From assembly GCA_051881615.1 (NCBI GenBank), contig JBJEQF010000024.1, positions 42,411 through 106,410 of the forward strand: a DNA stretch of 64,000 bases. Direction: 5' to 3'. A program made the translations under genes and the position numbers. The stretch is from CAMFTQ01 sp051881615 (GTDB lineage Bacteria > Bacillota > Clostridia > Oscillospirales > Acutalibacteraceae). Positions within the stretch are counted from its first letter, which is position 1, and every line of letters starts with the position of its first letter. Positions 1 to 6,672 of this stretch are shown one piece after another. The notes under the pieces were generated by a model, which was given only the letters and a program-made list of their open reading frames with translations, was not told where the DNA came from and did no database searches.

Positions 1-649
1 CTACAGTGCCTTCGGCAAGCTTGCCAAGACGGCTTCACAAAACGAAATTATCGGTAAAAAGCCTGTAATTATCATCGACAGCGGTCACGGCGGTGAGGAC
101 GGCGGAGCAACGGGCAGTGACGGAACACTTGAAAAGGATATAAATCTGTCAATTTCAAATAAGCTGAAGGATTTTTTTCTTCAAGGCGGATTTGAGGTAA
201 AAACAGTCAGGGAAGAGGACGTTTCTGTTTGCGATGACGGTCTGCAAACTGTAAAGGAGAGAAAAAAATCGGACATACATAACAGGCTTGATATGATTAA
301 CAGTGATGACAGAAATATCGCAATTTCAATTCATCAAAACAAATTTGAGCAGAGCAAGTACAGCGGCACGCAAACCTTTTATTCGCCGAACGGTGATAAC
401 AGCAAAGCACTTGCCGATTGTATTCAAAAAACTGTGGTTGCATTTTTACAGCCTGATAATACAAGAGAATGTAAAAAAGCAGACAAAAATATATATCTGC
501 TTTATAATGCCAAGGTGCCGTCTGTTATTGTAGAGTGCGGTTTTTTATCAAACGAACCTGAGCTTAACAAGCTAAAGGATAACGATTATCAGAACAAGAT
601 GGCTTATTCAATTTATTTCGGATTTTTACAATATTATAATTTATACTAA
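1..649 (+). CDS. N-acetylmuramoyl-L-alanine amidase, Amidase_3 type (5' end outside window)
   Basis: This zinc amidase cleaves the bond between N-acetylmuramic acid and L-alanine in peptidoglycan. The frame is open from base 2 with no start in the window, so the gene begins upstream. Visible family motifs are the first zinc His in IIIDSGHGG, the zinc Glu in TLEKDIN, the second zinc His in AISIHQN and the catalytic Glu near the C-terminus in VIVECGFLSN. The layout resembles CwlD-like amidases that make spore-cortex muramic lactam, but the N-terminus needed to judge export is missing. The stop is 17 bases before the radA ATG, so the two may be co-transcribed. The family call is firm; the CwlD role is inference. 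Confidence 0.9.
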   Translation, partial: YSAFGKLAKTASQNEIIGKKPVIIIDSGHGGEDGGATGSDGTLEKDINLSISNKLKDFFLQGGFEVKTVREEDVSVCDDGLQTVKERKKSDIHNRLDMINSDDRNIAISIHQNKFEQSKYSGTQTFYSPNGDNSKALADCIQKTVVAFLQPDNTRECKKADKNIYLLYNAKVPSVIVECGFLSNEPELNKLKDNDYQNKMAYSIYFGFLQYYNLY

Positions 650-666
650 AACAGGAAGTGAAAAAT

Positions 667-2028
667 ATGGCATCAAAGACAAAAAGCGTTTATGTTTGCT
701 CGGAATGTGGCTACGAGTCTGTCAAGTGGTACGGCAAATGTCCCGGATGCGGTGAATGGAATACAATGAATGAGGAAATCAAAACAACAGCAAAAACAGC
801 AGTGACCTCATCATCTGTGGCATCATCGTATTCCCGACCTATACAGATTAACGAAATTTCCACAGCAGATGAGCTAAGATATGACACAGGCTCAAAGGAG
901 CTAAACAGAGTACTCGGCGGCGGTATAGTAAAGGGCAGTATCGTGCTTTTGGGCGGCGATCCGGGTATAGGAAAGTCTACTATTCTGCTTCAGATATGCA
1001 GACATATGGGCAAAGCTCACAAAATACTTTATGTATCGGGTGAGGAATCAAAAAGACAGCTGAAATTAAGAGCGTCACGTCTTGACGTAGACAGCGAGAA
1101 TTTATACGTTATGACAGAAACAGACGTTCAGATAGTAGCTGAACAAATCAGAAGCGAAAAGCCTGAGCTTGTTATGATAGACTCAATACAAACTATGAAT
1201 ATGACCGAGCTAAGCTCATCGCCCGGAAGTGTGGTACAGGTCAGGGAATGTACGAATATATTGATGAGAACGGCAAAAAGTCTTGATATTCCGATTATAA
1301 TAGTAGGTCACGTGAATAAAGAGGGTTCAATCGCAGGTCCTAAGGTTTTAGAGCATATTGTTGACGCTGTTTTATATTTTGAGGGCGACAAGCAGATGTC
1401 CTGCAGGATACTTCGTGCCGTTAAAAACAGGTACGGCTCAACAAATGAAATCGGAGTTTTTCAGATGACAGACAAGGGCTTGCAGGAGGTTGAAAATCCC
1501 TCGCAAATGCTTCTGACAGGCAGACCGAAAAACGTATCGGGAACGTGCGTAGCCTGTGCATTAGAGGGAAGCAGACCGATCTTAGCAGAAATACAAGGAC
1601 TTGCAACTGCGTCAGGCTTCGGAAATCCACGCAGAATGTCAACAGGCTTTGACTATAACAGAATGAATATGATATTAGCCGTACTTGAAAAAAGAGCAGG
1701 CTATTTTTTCAGCAATACAGATACATACATAAACGTAGTAGGAGGACTGCGCCTTGATGAGCCTGCAACAGATTTAGCAGTTGCTATGGCACTTGTCAGC
1801 AGCTTAAAGGATATGCCGATTTGCGAAAATGCAGTAGCATTTGGCGAAATAGGCTTGGCAGGAGAAATTCGCTCAGTATCACAGGCACAGCTAAGAGTGA
1901 ATGAAGCAATAAGACTCGGCTTTACAAAAATAATTGTTCCGTATTATAACGCAAAAAATATAAGCGTAAACGGTGCTGAAATTATTGGCGTTCATAATAT
2001 CAGACAGGCGTTTGAAGCACTAAGCTGA
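667..2028 (+). CDS. radA: DNA repair protein RadA
   Basis: RadA is a RecA-like ATPase and helicase that helps process recombination intermediates. The N-terminal zinc finger has CxxC...CxxC spacing (VCSECGY and KCPGCGEW). The Walker A motif is GGDPGIGKST, a KNRYGSTNEIG motif typical of RadA follows, and the C-terminus is Lon-protease-like. The ATG at 667 is preferred over an upstream in-frame GTG at 658 because AGGAAG at 653-658 is correctly spaced for it and the protein then starts MASKTKSVYVCSECG as in relatives. The length of 453 residues is normal. A strong terminator follows at 2086-2120. Confidence 0.97.
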   Translation: MASKTKSVYVCSECGYESVKWYGKCPGCGEWNTMNEEIKTTAKTAVTSSSVASSYSRPIQINEISTADELRYDTGSKELNRVLGGGIVKGSIVLLGGDPGIGKSTILLQICRHMGKAHKILYVSGEESKRQLKLRASRLDVDSENLYVMTETDVQIVAEQIRSEKPELVMIDSIQTMNMTELSSSPGSVVQVRECTNILMRTAKSLDIPIIIVGHVNKEGSIAGPKVLEHIVDAVLYFEGDKQMSCRILRAVKNRYGSTNEIGVFQMTDKGLQEVENPSQMLLTGRPKNVSGTCVACALEGSRPILAEIQGLATASGFGNPRRMSTGFDYNRMNMILAVLEKRAGYFFSNTDTYINVVGGLRLDEPATDLAVAMALVSSLKDMPICENAVAFGEIGLAGEIRSVSQAQLRVNEAIRLGFTKIIVPYYNAKNISVNGAEIIGVHNIRQAFEALS

Positions 2029-2085
2029 AATATATCTGTTGTTGTAGGTATAGAATAGGGAACAGTAATTAAATATAAACACTTA

Positions 2086-2120
2086 AAAACAGAGCAGAAA
2101 CGATTTTGCTCTGTTTTTTT
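2086..2120 (+). terminator. Intrinsic terminator after radA
   Basis: The arms at 2086-2096 and 2107-2117 form an 11-bp stem, AAAACAGAGCA with its complement, and run into a T-tract. It ends the radA transcript and separates it from the accessory region to the right. Confidence 0.85.
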
Positions 2121-2151
2121 ATTTCCAAGATTTTTAAGAATTCACAGTATA

Positions 2152-2205
2152 TGTTCGAACAGACATAACACAATAGTTGCATTTGAACATAAGCTGTGAT
2201 ATAAT
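2152..2205 (+). promoter_or_regulatory. Promoter and possible operator of the XRE gene
   Basis: A sigma-A-type promoter is visible: TTGCAT at 2177-2182, a 17-base spacer, and TATAAT at 2200-2205. Just upstream lies a perfect 10-bp palindrome, TGTTCGAACA, at 2152-2161, and the half-site GAACATA recurs within the spacer. An autoregulatory site for the XRE protein is inference. The palindrome does not match the Firmicutes LexA box. Confidence 0.6.
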
Positions 2206-2236
2206 TATATAAATAAAATTGAAAGCGTGATATTTT

Positions 2237-2458
2237 ATGTATGACTATTGCGTCAGAATGAAAAAGCTACGTGAAAGCTGTGAATACACACAAAGCGATG
2301 TTGCACAGCTTTTGAACATCAGACAAGAGCAGTACAGTAAATACGAAACAGGCAAACGTGATTTGCCGATAAAACATCTTATGTCTTTATCAAAAATTTA
2401 CAGAGTATCAACCGATTATATTTTAGGTGTTTCAAAAAGCAAAAAGATATGCAAGTAA
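2237..2458 (+). CDS. XRE-family helix-turn-helix regulator
   Basis: This is a 73-residue cytoplasmic DNA-binding protein that is almost entirely one XRE/Cro-C1 domain. The recognition region reads YTQSDVAQLLNIRQEQYSKYE and ends YRVSTDYILG, the standard end of the fold. It has its own promoter and sits between radA and a rolling-circle-type element. It could be that element's repressor or a chromosomal regulator. The candidate left end of the element, near 2559, lies outside this gene, so its membership is unclear. Confidence 0.85.
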   Translation: MYDYCVRMKKLRESCEYTQSDVAQLLNIRQEQYSKYETGKRDLPIKHLMSLSKIYRVSTDYILGVSKSKKICK

Positions 2459-3118
2459 GTATTGACTGTAACGCAAAAAGGAGCTTTATGAAGAACACAA
2501 CAAAGGTGATAAATATTCGATTATCAGAAAAAAGAGTGCCTTGTATAAATGTTACACCACTTATACAAAATAACGCGTTTTGGCTCTTTGCGTCTGTGCC
2601 GCCCGACCCGACAGGCGGCGGTCTGCTATATGAAATGCTTGTTCGTGCGGTGGCTTTGCTTCCTCTAAGCAGCGCCGCTGGCTTGATTTTGCATACGCCC
2701 CAGCGGGGCTAACGCAAAATCAACACACTTGCACCAAAGCTGAAAAAAGCACAGTGCAGCAAATTCGCACGAACTGAATGGCGTATTCTTTATCTCCTGC
2801 GCTCCCCTTGAGGGGCGGGGGGGTGAAATAGCAGGCACTTATATATCAAGTATAACTTTGTTTCATTCGTCTATTTCTCCTATAAAACAAAAACGCCACA
2901 GCTTTCGCTGCGGTGTTTCTGTGAAGAACTATTTTATTTTATGGAATTGATAAATGAACCAGTTTAGCCGCCCCGCCGACCCGTTGCAACTGGCAACAAC
3001 AGGCGGTATGGACTATGGGGGGCGGCAAGGTAAGGCTTATTCCCCACCCCTGCAAGAAGCATTGTAGCACTTTTGCTGTGCTGTGTCAACACTTTTTGCA
3101 AGGGTGGTGTGCAACAGG
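2459..3118. other. Gene-poor region at the left end of the small element
   Basis: I see no convincing gene here. The stretch holds a GC-richer block with small hairpins: GCCCC-AGC-GGGGC near 2697-2709 and CCCC-TTGA-GGGG near 2803-2816. A larger imperfect stem, AAACGCCACAGC with its near-complement, lies at 2889-2916. The candidate left attachment repeat is at 2559-2573 and one copy of a 15-bp inverted repeat is at 2840-2854. The 2449-2712 reading frame is open but has mixed, non-protein-like composition. Confidence 0.5.
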
Positions 3119-3418
3119 TCAGATTACCTTGTCTTTGTAATCTGTTAGTTCGTGTGCTACGAGGAAATCGTAATAGTTGTCGTAGCAGTCCCTAATCTCC
3201 CAGTAAGCGTCAAAGACCTTTCGCCAATAATAACCCCAACTGCAAAACTGGAAGCCGTTGCGAACACAATACAATTGATAGTCGCAATACTCTTTCTGTG
3301 TTCGTGGTATTTCGCTGTATTCTTTCTGTGTTTTTTCGAGGTAGTCGTGCCACATAAGTATTTCGCCAAGTAGTGGCTTTTCTTCGGATTTTTTGTGAAT
3401 TTTCCAGTATGGTATCAT
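3119..3418 (-). CDS. Small hypothetical protein of the rolling-circle element
   Basis: The 99-residue product is rich in Tyr, Trp, Asp, Glu and Lys and begins MIPYWKIHKKSEEKPLLGEI. I do not recognise the family. It is called a gene because AAAGGAGT sits about 8 bases ahead of the ATG and the composition is ordinary for a soluble protein, unlike the overlapping frames. It points left, away from Rep. Its upstream DNA is the tract that is nearly A-free on this coding strand, so a transcript starting beyond it would have a leader almost without A. No membrane segment or known motif is visible. Confidence 0.55.
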   Translation of the reverse strand: MIPYWKIHKKSEEKPLLGEILMWHDYLEKTQKEYSEIPRTQKEYCDYQLYCVRNGFQFCSWGYYWRKVFDAYWEIRDCYDNYYDFLVAHELTDYKDKVI

Positions 3419-4441
3419 TTTTTTTACTCCTTTTTTTGATTTTTTTGTATTTTTTTGTATTTTTGCGTTGTGTGAGGGGTGGCGAAGCCACCCCCAACAG
3501 AACAGCTAAAAGCACCAAGAACAGAGAGGACAGACAGACGGAAGCCAGAAATGGAGAAAGAGAACAACGAACACGCCGCCGACAAAGAGAACAAGAGCCG
3601 CAGCGAACAGAAACGAGCCGACCGCCGAGAGAGCCGAGCGCAGCCGCCAAACCCAAGCGGGGCGAGATCCAGCGGACCAAAGCCGAGCCGCCCGCCACAA
3701 GGACGGAACAGCGACAAGACCGCAGCGCAGACGAGAGAACAGACGGCAGAGAAACCAAGGAACGCCCCACAGACCGCCAAACGAAAGCGACCACCAGCGG
3801 CGAACACGAAGCCACAGGCGGCGCAGCACAGACAGCAGCCACGAAAGCAGAACGCCGAGAGGAACACAGGCAACGAGAACAAAAACCAAATACAACCATT
3901 TTGACATTTTGGAAACCCCCTTTTGAAACCTTAACAGCGGGGAATGTCAAGGGCGGCTTTGCCGTTTTTTCGCCTTTGGCGAAAAAATGGTGCGGCGGGA
4001 ACTGACGTTACCGAAAGCAGAATGTTATATACCGCCGTACCACCCTTGAGTGGCGCTCGCTTTTTTCGCTTGCGAAAAAAGTTTGCCGCCGTTGGGGCGG
4101 CAAACGCCACGTACACCCCGCTATCCTGAGAAGTTCTAAAGGGGGTTTTCAAAAGTCAAAGCTTACTTTGTACGAGAACGGCGAAGCCTACGCACCGCTA
4201 TTCAAAGTTTGTGTATATCTTGTGTGTGTGCGGTGCGTACTGCTACGCTTGCGTAGCTTCTGCGGAACGCAGAATACAGCGTACTATCCGCTATGTGTGC
4301 AGTAGCCGTACGCCGCCAGCGTTGTGGCGGCGGTGCGGCGGTGGCTCACAGCTGGGAAATGCTCCTGCATCTTAGATTTTATCATACCTTTAGTAAATAA
4401 TATATACTTGATATATAGGACATTATGTTCTCAAACTTGCT
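3419..4441. other. Non-coding block: T-free tract plus hairpin cluster
   Basis: This 1-kb stretch between the minus-strand small gene and rep holds two unusual parts. Bases 3481-3898 contain only four T in 418 bases. Because every stop codon begins with T on this strand and contains A on the other, frames stay open by default, and the long overlapping frames on both strands are not evidence of genes. Bases 3907-4332 hold at least six perfect stem-loops bounded by a 20-bp imperfect inverted repeat. I see no supportable gene here. Confidence 0.7.
3907..4332. repeat. Cluster of perfect stem-loops, candidate replication origin region
   Basis: Perfect stems lie at 3965-3987 (10 bp, 3-base loop), 4060-4081 (9-10 bp), 4081-4105 (10 bp), 4242-4257 (7 bp), 4258-4274 (7 bp) and 4311-4332 (8 bp). 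A 10-bp inverted repeat joins 4189-4198 with 4230-4239. The first three sit between imperfect inverted copies of about 20 bases at 3907-3927 and 4135-4155. Such clusters directly upstream of a HUH Rep gene are typical of plus- and minus-strand origins in rolling-circle replicons. The origin role is inferred. Confidence 0.5.
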
Positions 4442-5374
4442 TTGAAAACACCTTTTATAATCACTGGTAAAACTATATCAGAGATTTCTCCTGATGAAGT
4501 TAATTTCAATACAAGGGTTAAGATGTACCCTGATTTCAACGGCGGTTTTTATGTTACACAGGTGATGTGTTGTAACAAGCGTGTGTTCAATCCTAATGGC
4601 TACAAACTTTCTGACAAGACTATTGCAGAACGTAAGCTGACACAGATACAGGAGCGTTTCTTTGCTGAGAAAACTGCTGTTGATGTTGATGAAATACCTG
4701 TTGGTGTTCTGTCTGCTATAATTGACAAACAGTATGCAGAGAGTGAGAAGCGAAAAAAAGAAAATGCGGATAGAGCCGTAAGACGTGCTAAAACTGTTGT
4801 GTATGATTTAGCTTGCTGTAATGACTTCAAGTATTTTGTTACCCTCACTCTGAATGGTGAGCATTTTGCTCGTGATGACTTCGATACTGTTAAGCAAAAG
4901 TTCTTGACTTGGTGTAAAAACAGAGTTTATCGGCAAGGAATGAAATATATTGCTGTGGCTGAATATCACAAGAAAAATAACGCTGTGCATTTTCACCTAC
5001 TTACAAATGAAGCGCTTGCTGTGGTAGATAGTGGTACTGTCTTAGTGCCTAACTACAAGAAGCCTATTAAGATTGCTACAGCTGATAGGCGAGGTGTTCC
5101 CCTCTATGATAGGCGCACTGTTTACAATGTCAGTGATTGGAAATATGGTTTCAGCACTGCTATAGAATTGGTTGGGGATAGACGTGCTGTAGCTGGGTAT
5201 GTGTGTAAGTATATAACTAAGGATTGCAAGAAAATAGGTGGACGTTATTACTATAGCGGCGGTGAACTTATGCGACCTAAGTATGAATACTTTAACTGTG
5301 ACTTTGTTTCTTTTGAAGCTGACAGAGAATTTTCTGTTGATGGCTTCGTTGAATATAAAATTTTGAATATGTGA
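4442..5374 (+). CDS. HUH-endonuclease replication initiator (rolling-circle Rep, phage G2P-like)
   Basis: Rep nicks one strand at an origin and stays bound through a tyrosine to start rolling-circle replication. The motifs are in the expected order: motif I FVTLTLN at about 132-138, the metal-binding HUH motif HFH at 183-185, and motif III YVCKYITK with Tyr253 and Tyr257 spaced four apart and Lys260. Two tyrosines with this spacing suggest the superfamily-1 type found in filamentous-phage gpII-like and related initiators. The start is uncertain. No ATG or clear ribosome site precedes the TTG at 4442, and a six-codon leader ORF behind AGGA at 4417-4420 overlaps it (4425-4445). An in-frame ATG lies at 4523. 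Confidence 0.75.
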   Translation: MKTPFIITGKTISEISPDEVNFNTRVKMYPDFNGGFYVTQVMCCNKRVFNPNGYKLSDKTIAERKLTQIQERFFAEKTAVDVDEIPVGVLSAIIDKQYAESEKRKKENADRAVRRAKTVVYDLACCNDFKYFVTLTLNGEHFARDDFDTVKQKFLTWCKNRVYRQGMKYIAVAEYHKKNNAVHFHLLTNEALAVVDSGTVLVPNYKKPIKIATADRRGVPLYDRRTVYNVSDWKYGFSTAIELVGDRRAVAGYVCKYITKDCKKIGGRYYYSGGELMRPKYEYFNCDFVSFEADREFSVDGFVEYKILNM

Positions 5375-5383
5375 GGTGTTCGT

Positions 5384-5587
5384 GTGGATATTCCATTTTT
5401 AGAGGGTGACATTTACAAAAGTGTTGATGAAATCTTTTTGCATTGCAAAGATACTTCTCAGATTATTTCTTGTGTTCGTAGGTTAAATAAAAAACTAAGA
5501 CGATACGGAAGAAATTTGTATGTAGATGAGATTACTACACAAGAGGACGGAACTATTGTGGCTTCGTTAATTGTTGGTAGACCATAG
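5384..5587 (+). CDS. Small hypothetical protein coupled to rep
   Basis: The 67-residue product begins at GTG behind GAGGTG at 5373-5378, which overlaps the rep stop codon, so translation is probably coupled. It is a compact alpha/beta-like sequence, with RRLNKKLRRYGRNLYVDEI in the middle. I do not recognise it. Its position suggests an accessory role in replication or copy control of the element. A terminator follows immediately. Confidence 0.6.
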   Translation: MDIPFLEGDIYKSVDEIFLHCKDTSQIISCVRRLNKKLRRYGRNLYVDEITTQEDGTIVASLIVGRP

Positions 5588-5591
5588 TAAT

Positions 5592-5627
5592 GTGTGTGTG
5601 TGTAGAAATGCGCACACACTTTTTTTG
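5592..5627 (+). terminator. Intrinsic terminator after the rep operon
   Basis: A GTGTGTG-type arm near 5592-5602 pairs with GCACACAC at 5612-5619, followed by seven T. It lies directly after the small gene coupled to rep. Confidence 0.7.
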
Positions 5628-5689
5628 TGTTTACTCAGGGTTGATTTTTTCTAATCTGTAGCCTACACTGATATGTGGGGGGTGAGAAA

Positions 5690-6271
5690 GTGAGAACAGA
5701 TTATGTCAATTCGAGTATGTATAATCGGTTGTATATGATTATGCAGTACCCAAATGCGCTGGCTTTGCGTGTGTGCCTCGAAACTGGTATGCGTATAGGT
5801 GATGTATTGGCTATGACAAAAGACAGCCTACAGGGGCGCACAATACGATTTACAGCACAGAAAACTGGTAAGAAATGCAAAAAGGTTATTTCTCAGGACT
5901 TGGCAAACCGCCTTCGAGAAATACAAGGTAAGGAATATATATTTTCGGGACGTTACGGAGATAAGCCACGCACACGCCAAACAGTGTGGAAAGATATAAA
6001 AAAAGCAAGCAAGATAATAGGGTGTAAGCAGAATATTGGAGCGCACTCAGCACGAAAAACTTATGCTGTTGAAATGCTCCACAAGGACGGCTTGAAAGCT
6101 GTTCAGCGTGAGTTACAGCACGACAGTCCTACAACAACTATGGTGTACGCCTTTAGTGATATGATGAGTGAAGCAGGAAAAGAGAAAAGCAGTGAAGCTG
6201 TAGAGCTGAGCGAAAGTACTATAGAGAGAATAGCAGATACAGTGGTGCAGAAAATGAAACAAGCGGAGTAA
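5690..6271 (+). CDS. Minimal tyrosine recombinase / integrase (catalytic domain only)
   Basis: This phage-integrase-family enzyme breaks and rejoins DNA through a tyrosine. The catalytic set is visible: Arg35 in LETGMRIGDVL, a Lys in the beta-hairpin, HSARKTYA (HxxR), a second His in QHDSPTTT and the Tyr in MVYAFSD. At about 193 residues it lacks the usual N-terminal arm- and core-binding domains of 300-400-residue integrases. GTG at 5690 is chosen because GGGGTGA sits six bases upstream; a GTG at 5675 adds five residues. It is the likely integrase of the small element, with its target at the right-hand repeat near 6611-6638. Confidence 0.8.
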   Translation: MRTDYVNSSMYNRLYMIMQYPNALALRVCLETGMRIGDVLAMTKDSLQGRTIRFTAQKTGKKCKKVISQDLANRLREIQGKEYIFSGRYGDKPRTRQTVWKDIKKASKIIGCKQNIGAHSARKTYAVEMLHKDGLKAVQRELQHDSPTTTMVYAFSDMMSEAGKEKSSEAVELSESTIERIADTVVQKMKQAE

Positions 6272-6660
6272 GGCGCTGCGCCTGCGGTGCTTGCGCCGCA
6301 GTGGGTCGGCTTCTGCCGACCGCCTGCTGAAAGCTGGCGCGCAGCAGGAACAAAACTTTTGATTTTTATCTTTTGTATCTCGGGAGAACCCTCGCAGCGC
6401 AGTATTGACAGGAGATGAATTTTGATGTATGATGTAGCCACCATAGTCCGATTACGCAGAAAGCGAGGACGAGAACAGCCAGCAGCTGCCTATCGTGGGC
6501 GGTGTGGTACAGGTGCAACGAGCCAAAACGATTGATTTTGTTTAGGTCGGCGTAGATTAGGCTTGTAAAGATGTTTTTCAGCGCCACGAAAACAAGGTGT
6601 TGATTATTTCTTTTGTATCAACGACTTATACAAAATAAATATTTTATCTAAGTGAGGGAG
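6272..6660. other. Hairpin-rich right flank of the element and candidate att core
   Basis: After the integrase come three strong stems: CTGCGG/CCGCAG at 6282-6301, GGTCGGC-TTCT-GCCGACC at 6304-6321 and CCTGCTG/CAGCAGG at 6323-6348. At 6611-6635 two 9-base, nearly complementary arms (TTTTGTATC and TATACAAAA) flank a 7-base spacer, which is the geometry of a tyrosine-recombinase core site. The left half TTTTGTATC also occurs at about 6371. A 73-codon minus-strand frame at 6366-6587 has a hydrophobic stretch but no ribosome site, and I do not call it. Confidence 0.45.
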
Positions 6661-6672
6661 GGCAAAAAAGCC

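Larger units (their letters stand above)
2559..6638. mobile_element. Putative integrated rolling-circle element (Rep plus tyrosine integrase)
   Basis: A block of about 4 kb with atypical composition separates radA from the Xer gene. It carries a HUH-type Rep (4442-5374), a small coupled gene, a catalytic-domain-only tyrosine integrase (5690-6271), a minus-strand small gene and a hairpin-rich region of the kind used as single-strand or double-strand origins. A 15-bp direct repeat, ACTTATACAAAATAA, lies at 2559-2573 and 6624-6638 and is my candidate for the ends. No Zot-type ATPase, coat protein or relaxase of known type is visible. It could be a cryptic plasmid-like element, a satellite, or a degenerate filamentous-phage relative. 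The ends are tentative. Confidence 0.55.

Noticed and set aside
2152..2161. TGTTCGAACA considered as a LexA (SOS) box
   Set aside because: The Firmicutes LexA box is GAAC-N4-GTTC in orientation; here the halves are GTTC then GAAC. It is reported only as a possible operator of the XRE gene.
2449..2712. Open frame of 87 codons after the XRE gene
   Set aside because: It crosses the candidate left att repeat, overlaps the XRE stop, changes from AT-rich to GC-rich composition within the frame and has no ribosome site. The protein sequence has no recognisable domain.
3210..4005. Long overlapping frames on both strands (up to 246 codons)
   Set aside because: They exist because the T-free tract cannot form stop codons on the plus strand, nor A-containing stops on the minus strand. 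The products are low-complexity or strangely hydrophobic and none is favoured by a ribosome site.
6425..6535. 36-codon plus frame starting ATGTATGATGTAGCC
   Set aside because: AGGAG at 6410 is slightly far from the ATG and the product is short, basic and unrecognised. Support is too weak.
6366..6587. 73-codon minus-strand frame with a hydrophobic stretch
   Set aside because: It could be a tiny membrane protein of the small element, but it starts with GTG without a ribosome site and lies in a hairpin-rich flank. I kept it out of the gene list.
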